This document shows, one piece after another, positions 1 through 6,611 of a stretch of DNA of 6,611 nt. The notes beneath the pieces are model-generated. The model ran no database searches. It was not told where the DNA came from and saw only the letters and a list, made by a program, of their open reading frames with translations. The stretch is from NCBI GenBank assembly GCA_022865555.1, contig JALHTD010000254.1, positions 1 through 6,611 of the forward strand, read 5' to 3'. How positions within the stretch are numbered: the first letter of the stretch is position 1; every line of letters begins with the position of its first letter. The DNA comes from Thermoanaerobaculaceae bacterium. GTDB lineage: Bacteria > Acidobacteriota > Thermoanaerobaculia > Thermoanaerobaculales > Thermoanaerobaculaceae. A program made the position numbers and the translations under genes.

Positions 1-148
1 CAGAAGAGGCCCCCAAAGAGGAGGATCTCGGTGGCCAGGAAGATCCACATCCCGAGCTTGCCCGACTCGAACTGTTGTTCGGCGGTGTCGAAGTGGTGCG
101 CCAGGTGCCCCGTGTGAGCCTCCGCCACGCTCTCTCCCTTGCTGTTCG

Positions 149-152
<4 letters not shown>
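1..152 (-). CDS. coxC: Cytochrome c oxidase subunit III, N-terminal fragment cut by window edge
   Basis: First 50 codons of the oxidase subunit III gene, which continues past base 1. The visible protein is a hydrophilic, His-rich lead (TNSKGESVAEAHTGHLAHHF), then DTAEQQFESGKLGMWIFLATEILLFGGLF. The last part matches the first helix of subunit III of caa3-type and ACIII-linked oxidases, including the conserved Gly-(Met)-Trp and the ATEI..FGG run that contains the helix I glutamate. I placed the start at GTG 150-152, which shares a GTGA overlap with the coxA stop and has GGAGG 9 nt upstream. A second in-frame GTG at 126-128 (residue 9) also has a purine-rich AGGGAG 5 nt ahead and cannot be excluded. 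Subunit III stabilises proton uptake in subunit I and has no redox centre. Its place after coxA gives the usual coxB-coxA-coxC order. Confidence 0.9.
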
Positions 153-1843
<1,691 letters not shown>

Positions 1844-1859
1844 CCTGCCGCCTTTCCGC

Positions 1860-2870
1860 CTACTCCAACGTCTTGAGGTACTCGATGATCGCCGTGATCT
1901 CCTGGTCGGTGAGACGCCCCTTGAACGTCGGCATCACAGGCTGGAACCCGAGCACGACCTTGGACTGCGGGTCCATGATCGACTCGCGGACGTAGTCCTC
2001 GTCCGCCATGACCGTCTTCCCGCCCTCGAGCGCAACCTGGCGCCCGAACAGCTTGGAGAACGTCGGACCGGTGCCCACCGCGCCGTTCACCGTGTGGCAC
2101 TGCGCGCACCCGCGGGTGCGGTACAGGCGCTCCCCGGCCTCGGCCGGCGACATCCTCTTGAGGAAGTCGCTCGCCTCCTGCAGCCACCTCTCGAAGCCAC
2201 CCGGTTCGTGCACGACGACCTTTGCCCACATGTCGGAGTGCCCGGTGCCGCAGTACTGAGTGCAGTAGATCTGGTACTCGCCCGTCTTGACCGCACGAAA
2301 CCAGATCCTCACGTAGCGGCCCGGCACCACGTCCCGCTTGAGACGGAACGCGGGGACGTAGAAGCCGTGTATCACGTCCTCCGAGGTCATCACGAGGCGC
2401 ACCGGAACATCCACCGGAACGTGCAGGTTCTCGTCCACATGCCCGTTCGCGTATGTGAACAACCACTTCCACTTCTGGCCCGTGACCAGCACCTCGTACG
2501 AGTTGGCCGGAGCGACGTTCATGTCCAGGTACGCCTTGAAGCCCCAGGCGAAGATAGCGATCACGATGAGGATCGGGATCACGGTCCACGTGATCTCGAG
2601 CGCAGTGTTGTGCGACGCGCTCTTTTCCGCATCCTCGCGGCCCTCCCGGCGCCTGTAGCGGACCACGAAGAGCACCATGAGGCCCACAATCAGAACGAAG
2701 AAGAAGACTGCGATCCACAAGATCAAGTCGAAGATGCGGTCCACCGCCGCCGCGCCCGTGGAGCCCTGCACCGGCATCCAGAACCCACCGCCGGCCTGCG
2801 TTGCCGCCCGGCCGAACAGCACCGCTACGAGATCATGTCCAAGGCTCAATGTGCCACTCCCCACCTGCAC
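1860..2870 (-). CDS. coxB: Cytochrome c oxidase subunit II with fused cytochrome c domain (caa3 type)
   Basis: Electron-entry subunit of the terminal oxidase. The frame encodes 336 residues: two transmembrane hairpin helices (about 47-70, ending RYRRR, and about 94-112), the cupredoxin CuA domain, and a C-terminal cytochrome c domain. CuA ligands are His168 (DVIHGFYVP), Cys203 and Cys207 in YCTQYCGTGHSDM, His211 and Met214. The usual Glu between the two cysteines is Gln205; that ligand acts through its backbone carbonyl, so the change is tolerable. An aromatic GQKWKWLFTY patch (131-140) is the expected electron-entry region. The fused domain has CAQCH (255-259) and likely ligand Met313 in PVMPTFKG, so it is a caa3 oxidase. 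The start is uncertain: GTG at 2870 (weak GAAGG 5-6 nt upstream), TTG at 2849 (GGGGAG 7 nt upstream) or ATG at 2777 (residue 32, where many homologues begin FWMP). TAG stop, 16-19 nt before coxA. Confidence 0.95.
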   Translation of the reverse strand: MQVGSGTLSLGHDLVAVLFGRAATQAGGGFWMPVQGSTGAAAVDRIFDLILWIAVFFFVLIVGLMVLFVVRYRRREGREDAEKSASHNTALEITWTVIPILIVIAIFAWGFKAYLDMNVAPANSYEVLVTGQKWKWLFTYANGHVDENLHVPVDVPVRLVMTSEDVIHGFYVPAFRLKRDVVPGRYVRIWFRAVKTGEYQIYCTQYCGTGHSDMWAKVVVHEPGGFERWLQEASDFLKRMSPAEAGERLYRTRGCAQCHTVNGAVGTGPTFSKLFGRQVALEGGKTVMADEDYVRESIMDPQSKVVLGFQPVMPTFKGRLTDQEITAIIEYLKTLE

Positions 2871-2924
2871 CGCGGCCTTCGCCCATCGCGGGCTCGGGCT
2901 CGAGCGGTTTGCAGACCTCTACCT
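2871..2924 (-). other. 54-nt gap between the SCO gene and coxB
   Basis: Non-coding stretch between the SCO stop and the earliest coxB start. The minus strand holds one short hairpin, GCTCG-AGCC-CGAGC, and a weak GAAGG. No terminator T-run and no clear promoter elements are visible. If coxB really starts at 2849 or 2777, the gap is longer. Confidence 0.4.
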
Positions 2925-3788
2925 TCAACGCCCGGGTGACTGCTCGTCCGGGCGTGCGTTCGCTTTCTTTCGCGCCCCCCGCCGCCACGACGCGACCAGC
3001 CAGAGCCCCACGACGAGGGCCGTCGTGGCTCCTCCGAAGCGCATGATGTTGGTGGCAGCCAGCACGTAGCGCCCCTCCTGCGCGTCGTAGTGGAAGCAGT
3101 AGAGGAGCAGTTGATCGGTCGTCGTCCCGATCTTGCCCTCCCCCGCCTCGGTCAGCGCCAGCCGCATCGTCTTTGGCTGGTACACGACGCCGTACAGGTA
3201 TCGCGCCAGTCTCCCGTCGGGGGTCGCCACGAAGATCGCCGCCGGGTGAGCGTACTGCTGGCGCTCCTCGACGTAGCGGTAGCCGAAACCGACGGCGTCG
3301 GCCAGCTTCCTGATGTTCTCCTCGCGACCGGTGAGGAAGTGCCAGCCCGCCGCCGCGCCCGGTCGCGCATACTCCTCCAGGTAGTTCTGCTTCTTCAGCC
3401 TTGCGAGCGTCGGCGTCTCGAGCGGGTCGATGCTGACGGTCACGATCTCGAAATCTCGGCCGGGCGTCCATGGGAGATCCTTGATGCTCTCCACAAGGCT
3501 GTTGAGAACCAGGGTGCACAGCATCGGGCAGCGGTAGTACCCCAGCGTCAGGACAACGGGCCGTTGGCCCGAGAAGAACTTTCCCAGCCGCACCTGCCTG
3601 CCGTCCTCGTCGGTGAACTCGAGGTCGAGGGGCAGCCGCGCCCCGGCGTGCTCGGTGATCCCGATGCCCTCGAGGTCCTTCGGCAGGGGCTCCTTGCGCT
3701 GGGCGGCCGAAGGCCCGGTGCCCACCATGGCGAGCAGAAGCGCAACCAGCCAGAGCCGTACGCGGCGCTTCATGAGACCCATCTCCAT
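2925..3788 (-). CDS. SCO1/SenC-family copper chaperone for cytochrome oxidase assembly
   Basis: Thioredoxin-fold copper protein expected to deliver or redox-prepare copper for the CuA site of CoxB, on the periplasmic side. The 287-residue product starts with a signal or anchor (KRR, then a hydrophobic run at about 12-22, then SAAQ). The SCO domain has the copper-binding CPMLC (Cys87, Cys91) after LTLGYYR, the SIDP stretch after the next strand, and the distant ligand His181 in QYAHPAAIF. Near the end are a YCFHYDAQEGRY segment (about 230-241), a second hydrophobic helix (about 253-267) and a basic tail, so the domain is probably held at the membrane at its C-terminus too. I chose ATG 3786-3788 (AGGAG 7 nt upstream). 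An in-frame GTG at 3888-3890 overlaps the previous stop, but the 34 added codons are Arg-rich and have many A/T third positions, unlike the neighbouring genes. ATGs at 3782 and 3773 are also possible. Confidence 0.92.
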   Translation of the reverse strand: MEMGLMKRRVRLWLVALLLAMVGTGPSAAQRKEPLPKDLEGIGITEHAGARLPLDLEFTDEDGRQVRLGKFFSGQRPVVLTLGYYRCPMLCTLVLNSLVESIKDLPWTPGRDFEIVTVSIDPLETPTLARLKKQNYLEEYARPGAAAGWHFLTGREENIRKLADAVGFGYRYVEERQQYAHPAAIFVATPDGRLARYLYGVVYQPKTMRLALTEAGEGKIGTTTDQLLLYCFHYDAQEGRYVLAATNIMRFGGATTALVVGLWLVASWRRGARKKANARPDEQSPGR

Positions 3789-3795
3789 CCTCCGG

Positions 3796-3800
3796 CTCCT
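3796..3800 (-). promoter_or_regulatory. Ribosome binding site deciding the SCO start
   Basis: AGGAG on the minus strand, 7 nt from ATG 3786-3788. It favours this start over the in-frame GTG at 3890, which has only a poorly spaced AAGGGG. Confidence 0.65.
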
Positions 3801-3803
3801 GAG

Positions 3804-3822
3804 GGGTGGCACGCTCCCACCC
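3804..3822 (-). repeat. Inverted repeat next to the SCO ribosome binding site
   Basis: Minus strand reads GGGTGG-GAGCGTG-CCACCC, a 6-bp GC-rich stem with a 7-nt loop. Its 3' arm ends 3 nt before the AGGAG ribosome binding site, so its folding could affect access of ribosomes to the SCO start. Confidence 0.45.
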
Positions 3823-3843
3823 ACCCGTCGCGCCCGGCCCATC

Positions 3844-3860
3844 CCTTCAGAGGCTGAAAG
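3844..3860 (-). repeat. Inverted repeat, 7-bp stem, 3-nt loop
   Basis: Minus strand reads CTTTCAG-CCT-CTGAAGG, a 7-bp stem with one G-U pair in RNA. It is one base from the hairpin at 3862-3877. No T-run follows it. Confidence 0.5.
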
Positions 3861-3861
3861 C

Positions 3862-3877
3862 GCATCCCAATGGATGC
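3862..3877 (-). repeat. Inverted repeat, 6-bp stem, 4-nt loop
   Basis: Minus strand reads GCATCC-ATTG-GGATGC, a perfect 6-bp stem. An overlapping alternative hairpin, AATGG-CAT-CCATT (3869-3881), uses part of the same bases, so only one of the two can form at a time. It lies just after the stop of the 110-residue protein gene. Confidence 0.5.
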
Positions 3878-3886
3878 CATTCCGCC

Positions 3887-4219
3887 TCACCGCCCCTTCA
3901 CGGCGGAGGCCGAGGGCAGCGGCGCCGGGGCGCTCCTGCCCGCCTCTTGCACGACCAGCTTCATCGCGAGGTCGATCGGAATCGCGACAACCCCCTTCTG
4001 CTGGTCCACGACCTTGTAGGAGTGCAGCAGCTCCTGCTGCTGCGCCCGTAGCTGCGAGAGCTCCTGGGGGGCGACCGCCACCACCTTACGCACGTTCTCC
4101 TCCTGCTCCGCTCGGTAGAAGAATGCCTGCAGCAGCACGATTACCACGAACAGCCCGATCGCGAACACGATCCCGACCAGTGCGGTCAGCGGTGCGTTGG
4201 GTTCGCCACCCTCTCTCAC
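3887..4219 (-). CDS. Uncharacterised single-helix membrane protein at the ACIII-oxidase junction
   Basis: 110-residue protein with no function I can name. Residues about 9-34 form one strongly hydrophobic helix, followed by a charged, Gln/Glu-rich stretch (about 37-66) likely to be helical or coiled coil. Then comes a compact motif, SYKVVDQQKGVVAIPIDLAM (67-86), and an Ala/Pro/Ser-rich tail. The motif resembles a Tyr-x-x-Val-Asp-(x)3-Gly-Val-Val-x-Ile-Pro-Ile-Asp-x-Ala-Met pattern I associate with small hypothetical proteins encoded beside oxidase and ACIII genes in several phyla; that is from memory and untested here. The most likely topology is a short cytoplasmic N-terminus with the motif outside. 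Start is GTG with GGAGG 5 nt upstream. It lies 25 nt after actF, where an extra ACIII subunit such as ActG might be expected. A structural or assembly role in ACIII or the oxidase is inference only. Confidence 0.85.
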   Translation of the reverse strand: MREGGEPNAPLTALVGIVFAIGLFVVIVLLQAFFYRAEQEENVRKVVAVAPQELSQLRAQQQELLHSYKVVDQQKGVVAIPIDLAMKLVVQEAGRSAPAPLPSASAVKGR

Positions 4220-4224
4220 GGCCG

Positions 4225-4229
4225 CCTCC
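4225..4229 (-). promoter_or_regulatory. Ribosome binding site for the 110-residue protein
   Basis: GGAGG on the minus strand in the 25-nt gap after actF, 5 nt from GTG 4217-4219. It supports this small frame being a translated gene with a GTG start. Confidence 0.65.
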
Positions 4230-4244
4230 GAAGATAACGACGCA

Positions 4245-5453
4245 TCATGCGTTCTCGAAAGCCAGCGACTCTTCGATGCGCGGGTCTCTCTCGGGCACCA
4301 GCGAGCGCCCGCGCAGGGCGAACGCGGCCGCGGCCAGCAGCAACGAGCCGAGGCCTACCAGCAAGGTCAGATCCAGAAGATGCGGCAGCGGGCTGCCCGG
4401 GCTGCCGGCCGGCGCCACGAGCCAGTAAAGGTCCACCCAGTGCATCAGCAGCAGCCACGCCGCCGCGACCGCAAGCATCCTCGGCCGGCGTTTGGGCCCG
4501 CGAGAGATGAGAACCACGAACGGCAGCAGGAAGTGGCCGAAGACCAGCACGAGACCGACCCACCCCCAGCCGTTCTCCTGCCGCTGCGCGAGCCAGCGGG
4601 TCTCCTCCGGGATGTTTGCGTACCAGATCAGCATGTACTGCGAGAAGCCGATGTAGGCCCAGAACACCACGAAACCGAAGAGCAGCTTGCCCAGGTCGTG
4701 GTAGTGCTCCACCGTCACCGCCCTGCGCAGGAAGCCGGAGCGCTGCAGTGCAAAGAGGAGGACGGTCAGCAGCGCGTAGATCCCCACCACGCCGCCCGCG
4801 AAGTAGTAGACCCCGAAGATCGTGCTGTACCAGTGAGGGTCGAGCGACATCAGCAGATCGATCGAGGCGAAGGTCAGGGTGACGCCGAACAGAACCATTG
4901 CGGGCGCTGCGCGCCGCTGCATCTGGACCGTGAGCATCGCGTCACCGGAGGAGTCCTGCTGCAGCGAGCGCTGGAAGAAATAGCGAACCGTGACGCTCCA
5001 GACGGCGAAGTACACCACCCAGCGCGCCACGAAGAACGGCACGTTGAGGTATGCCGCCTTGCCCTGCAGGGCATGGTCCCGCGCCACGACGGCGGCCTGC
5101 GACCAGGGGTAGAGGTCGTGCAACCCCAGCAGGACGGGGATGAAGAGCAGCGCGAGGAAAGGCAGTGTGGCGGATACGGCCTCGCTCACCCGGCGCACGA
5201 CCACGCTCCACCCCGCGTGCGTGAGGTGGTGGAGGATCACGAAGTAGAGCGCCCCGAGCGCCAGGCTCAGCACGAACGCGAAGTTCAGGAGGTACGCGAA
5301 GAAGAAGCGCCGCCAGCCGTCGGGGCTTGCCGCCGCCAGAGCGAGGCTGAGGACGAGGGCCGCGGCACCGACCAGCGCGAGGCCCCGCCAGAGCTTCTCC
5401 CCCTGCGCGCCCAGGTGCCGCTTCTCCGCGAAGATGTCCGTGATCCGCTCCAT
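4245..5453 (-). CDS. actF: Alternative Complex III subunit ActF, polytopic NrfD-like membrane subunit
   Basis: Integral membrane subunit of Alternative Complex III, in the NrfD/PsrC-like family and paralogous to ActC. In solved ACIII structures ActC holds the quinone site, while ActF is the second ten-helix bundle and is proposed to contribute to proton movement. The product is 402 residues with about ten hydrophobic segments. Recognisable family stretches are the MERITDIFAEKR-like start, HHLTHAGWSVVVRR (about 75-88), SLDPHWYSTIFGVYYFAG (about 203-220), FWAYIGFSQYMLIWYAN (about 264-280) and an acidic C-terminus ending EESLAFENA. The ATG at 5451-5453 was chosen although the frame continues 101 codons upstream: the extension overlaps actE, is Arg/Gly/Pro-rich shadow sequence, and homologues begin at this Met. 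AGGGG overlapping the actE stop gives an 8-nt spacing. The stop is TGA, followed by 25 nt to the next gene. Confidence 0.93.
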   Translation of the reverse strand: MERITDIFAEKRHLGAQGEKLWRGLALVGAAALVLSLALAAASPDGWRRFFFAYLLNFAFVLSLALGALYFVILHHLTHAGWSVVVRRVSEAVSATLPFLALLFIPVLLGLHDLYPWSQAAVVARDHALQGKAAYLNVPFFVARWVVYFAVWSVTVRYFFQRSLQQDSSGDAMLTVQMQRRAAPAMVLFGVTLTFASIDLLMSLDPHWYSTIFGVYYFAGGVVGIYALLTVLLFALQRSGFLRRAVTVEHYHDLGKLLFGFVVFWAYIGFSQYMLIWYANIPEETRWLAQRQENGWGWVGLVLVFGHFLLPFVVLISRGPKRRPRMLAVAAAWLLLMHWVDLYWLVAPAGSPGSPLPHLLDLTLLVGLGSLLLAAAAFALRGRSLVPERDPRIEESLAFENA

Positions 5454-5464
5454 CTCGCCTGCCC

Positions 5465-6109
5465 CTAGCGGAGCTGCCTCCGCAGCTCCGGCGGCACGTC
5501 GGCAACGCTTGCGGCCTGGCTGCGCTGCAGGGCGCGCACGTAGGCCACGATCGCCCAGCGGTCGGCCACCGGGATCTGCGCCCCGTACGCCGCCATGTTG
5601 CGGATGCCGTTTGTGGTCGTGTTGAACAGCTGACCCGCCGGCCGGCTCCGCACCAGGTCCGTGTGGTACGAGGAGGGCGGAGTCCAGGTGCCCTCCTGCA
5701 GCGCGTCGGCCCGCTTCGCAACCACGCCGTCGCCGTAGCCGGCGAGGCCGTGGCACGGCGAGCAGAAGATCTCGTAGCGCTCCTGCCCACGCCGCATCAG
5801 CTGCTCGGTGACGGGGACCGGGAAGGCGGTGACCCAGCCGTCGTCCGTGCGGCCGGTCCGGTACGCTGCGCTCCCCTCCAGATCGCCGCGCGCCACCGTG
5901 CCCGGCACCGGGGGCCTCATGCTGCGCCCGTCGGCGAACAGCGGGTTGGCCGTCTGCGTCTTGAGCTTGGGCTGCTTGGCCATGTCGAGGATCGGGTGGA
6001 TGCGCGGCCGACCCGAAGTCGTGGCGCGCGAGCGCGCGATGAGCGCGAACGGCACCAGCGCCAGGGCGGCGAGCAGCACGAGGGCGTACACGAGCCAGCG
6101 GGGCGCCAC
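5465..6109 (-). CDS. actE: Alternative Complex III subunit ActE, membrane-anchored monohaem cytochrome c
   Basis: Periplasmic-side monohaem cytochrome c of Alternative Complex III, expected to carry electrons from quinol oxidation towards the downstream caa3 oxidase. The protein is 214 residues. It has an N-terminal hydrophobic segment at about 7-24, then a linker with the ActE signature (HPILDMAKQPK, FADGRSMRPPVPGTVARG). The class I cytochrome c domain has CSPCH at 116-120 (covalent haem attachment and proximal His120) and a likely distal ligand Met172 in NGIRNMAAYG. The hydrophobic segment has no lipobox cysteine, so it is probably an uncleaved anchor or a cleaved signal rather than a lipoprotein. 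I chose the GTG at 6107-6109 because GGAGG lies 6 nt upstream and the signal begins there; the same frame stays open upstream, but that stretch overlaps actD and is a shadow. The stop is TAG, 11 nt before actF. Confidence 0.93.
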   Translation of the reverse strand: MAPRWLVYALVLLAALALVPFALIARSRATTSGRPRIHPILDMAKQPKLKTQTANPLFADGRSMRPPVPGTVARGDLEGSAAYRTGRTDDGWVTAFPVPVTEQLMRRGQERYEIFCSPCHGLAGYGDGVVAKRADALQEGTWTPPSSYHTDLVRSRPAGQLFNTTTNGIRNMAAYGAQIPVADRWAIVAYVRALQRSQAASVADVPPELRRQLR

Positions 6110-6110
6110 G

Positions 6111-6611
6111 TCAGTCCTCCACCTCTTCCACCTGCTTGGCCCCCAGGCCTTCCAGGAACACCCTCGTCCTGGCCCGGTCGAACGTGGGGTCGTCTGCCTC
6201 GATGGCGACGAAGAAACCGTCGGTGGTGGCCCTGGCGAAGCCCCTGCTGGGGAAGACGGGGTGGTGGAGCTGTGGCAACCGGTTGGCCACCAGCAGGCCG
6301 ACGAACGCCCCGACGGCCGAGAACAGAATCGTGAGCTCGAACGTGATCGGGATGGCTGCGGGCAGCCCGAAGAACGGCTTCCCGCTGACCAGGTAGCGGT
6401 AGTCGAACGCGTTGGTCCACCACTGCAGCAGCAGCCCGGCGGCGGCCCCGGTCGCACCCCCGCCCAGCACGAGCCAGGGCAGCTTGCTCATCCTGATCCC
6501 CATGCTCTCGTCGAGCCCGTGGATCGGGAACGGGGCGAATGCGTCGAAGGCCACGTACCCCGCGTCCCGAACCTTCTCGAGGGCGGCAAGGAGGGAGTCC
6601 ACCGTGTCGAA
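6111..6611 (-). CDS. actD: Alternative Complex III subunit ActD (DUF3341), N-terminus cut by window edge
   Basis: Membrane subunit of Alternative Complex III, the quinol:electron-acceptor oxidoreductase that replaces cytochrome bc1. The frame is open to the last base of the window. The first visible residues (FDTVDSLLAALEKVRDAG, then the motif APFPIHGLDESMG) match the conserved N-terminal region of DUF3341 proteins, where a short stretch normally precedes that Phe-Asp. The GTG at 6600-6602 is therefore probably an internal valine, not the start. The 166 visible residues hold two predicted transmembrane helices (about 43-65 and 87-110) around a loop rich in aromatics, then a cytoplasmic C-terminal domain with the family's RGFARATTDGFFVAIEA-like segment and an acidic end (EEVED). 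The stop is TGA, 1 nt before the actE start, and the actE ribosome binding site lies inside the last actD codons. Identification is from family motifs and neighbours, and is firm. Confidence 0.93.
   Translation of the reverse strand, partial: FDTVDSLLAALEKVRDAGYVAFDAFAPFPIHGLDESMGIRMSKLPWLVLGGGATGAAAGLLLQWWTNAFDYRYLVSGKPFFGLPAAIPITFELTILFSAVGAFVGLLVANRLPQLHHPVFPSRGFARATTDGFFVAIEADDPTFDRARTRVFLEGLGAKQVEEVED
6116..6120 (-). promoter_or_regulatory. Ribosome binding site deciding the actE start
   Basis: GGAGG on the minus strand within the last actD codons, 6 nt from GTG 6107-6109. It fixes the actE start and indicates coupling to actD translation. Confidence 0.75.

Larger units (their letters stand above)
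3789..3886 (-). promoter_or_regulatory. 98-nt leader before the SCO gene with three short inverted repeats
   Basis: Longest non-coding stretch in the window, between the 110-residue membrane protein and the SCO gene. Three perfect or near-perfect hairpins follow one another in the transcribed direction: GCATCC/GGATGC (3862-3877), CTTTCAG/CTGAAGG (3844-3860, one G-U pair) and GGGTGG/CCACCC (3804-3822). The last ends 3 nt from the AGGAG ribosome binding site. None is followed by a T-run, so they do not read as intrinsic terminators. I see no convincing -35/-10 pair. A role in mRNA processing, stability or control of SCO-oxidase expression is inference, and chance hairpins in GC-rich DNA are a real alternative. 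Confidence 0.4.

Noticed and set aside
3090..3857. 255-residue plus-strand open frame antisense to the SCO gene
   Set aside because: Charged shadow with no domain. The SCO gene on the other strand has all its expected motifs.
3844..3877. Tandem hairpins read as an intrinsic terminator
   Set aside because: No T-run follows either stem on the transcribed strand, the stems are short, and the downstream genes belong to the same pathway.
3786..3890. Longer SCO start at GTG 3888-3890, overlapping the previous stop as GTGA
   Set aside because: The overlap is tempting, but the added 34 codons have about ten A/T third positions and an Arg/Gly-rich translation, place a long tail before the signal segment, and contain the inverted repeats. 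ATG 3788 has a good AGGAG.
4197..5468. 423-residue plus-strand open frame antisense to actF
   Set aside because: The same mirror effect: highly charged, no domain, exactly opposite the actF membrane helices.
5454..5756. 101-codon upstream extension of the actF frame
   Set aside because: It overlaps actE in another frame and is Arg/Gly/Pro-rich shadow sequence. The family start MERITDIF lies at 5453 with a ribosome binding site.
6110..6457. 116-codon upstream extension of the actE frame
   Set aside because: It overlaps actD in another frame and is Ser/Arg/Pro-rich. GTG 6109 has GGAGG at 6 nt and starts the hydrophobic N-terminal segment.
6600..6602. GTG taken as the actD start
   Set aside because: The codons before it (Phe-Asp-Thr) continue the conserved family sequence and the frame is open to the window edge, so actD is truncated rather than starting here.

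Overview
The window is a single, tightly packed minus-strand gene cluster from a high-GC bacterium. It carries the 3' half of an Alternative Complex III (ACIII) operon, followed directly by a caa3-type cytochrome c oxidase operon. Read in the direction of transcription (from base 6611 down to 1), the genes are: actD (N-terminus cut by the window edge), actE (monohaem cytochrome c), actF (NrfD-like polytopic subunit), an uncharacterised 110-residue single-helix membrane protein, a SCO1/SenC copper chaperone, coxB (CuA subunit II with a fused cytochrome c domain), coxA (haem-copper subunit I) and the first 50 codons of coxC (subunit III). There is no credible plus-strand gene and no RNA gene, mobile element or CRISPR array. 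The long plus-strand open frames are antisense shadows of high-GC coding sequence.

Together the genes describe the end of an aerobic respiratory chain. ACIII (ActA-C should lie beyond base 6611) oxidises membrane quinol in place of a cytochrome bc1 complex and passes electrons to c-type haems (ActA, ActE). The haem c domain on CoxB accepts them, and they move through CuA to haem a and the haem a3/CuB site of CoxA, where O2 is reduced. The SCO protein is expected to help load copper into CuA. Quinol oxidation, copper insertion and oxygen reduction sharing one transcription unit agrees with the ACIII-oxidase association described in Rhodothermus marinus and Flavobacterium johnsoniae.

Gene spacing is very tight: actD to actE 1 nt, actE to actF 11 nt, actF to the small gene 25 nt, coxB to coxA 16-19 nt, and coxA to coxC a 4-nt GTGA overlap. 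The exceptions are about 98 nt in front of the SCO gene, which holds three short inverted repeats, and about 54 nt (possibly more) in front of coxB. Nothing looks like a classic U-tract terminator, so the whole cluster may be one polycistron, with the pre-SCO leader the most likely place for an internal control point.

The organism cannot be named from this window. High GC, GTG starts, an ACIII-SCO-caa3 layout and an A2-type subunit I fit Acidobacteriota, Myxococcota/deltaproteobacteria, Gemmatimonadota and related lineages. The clearest unknown is the 110-residue protein lying between the ACIII and oxidase modules.
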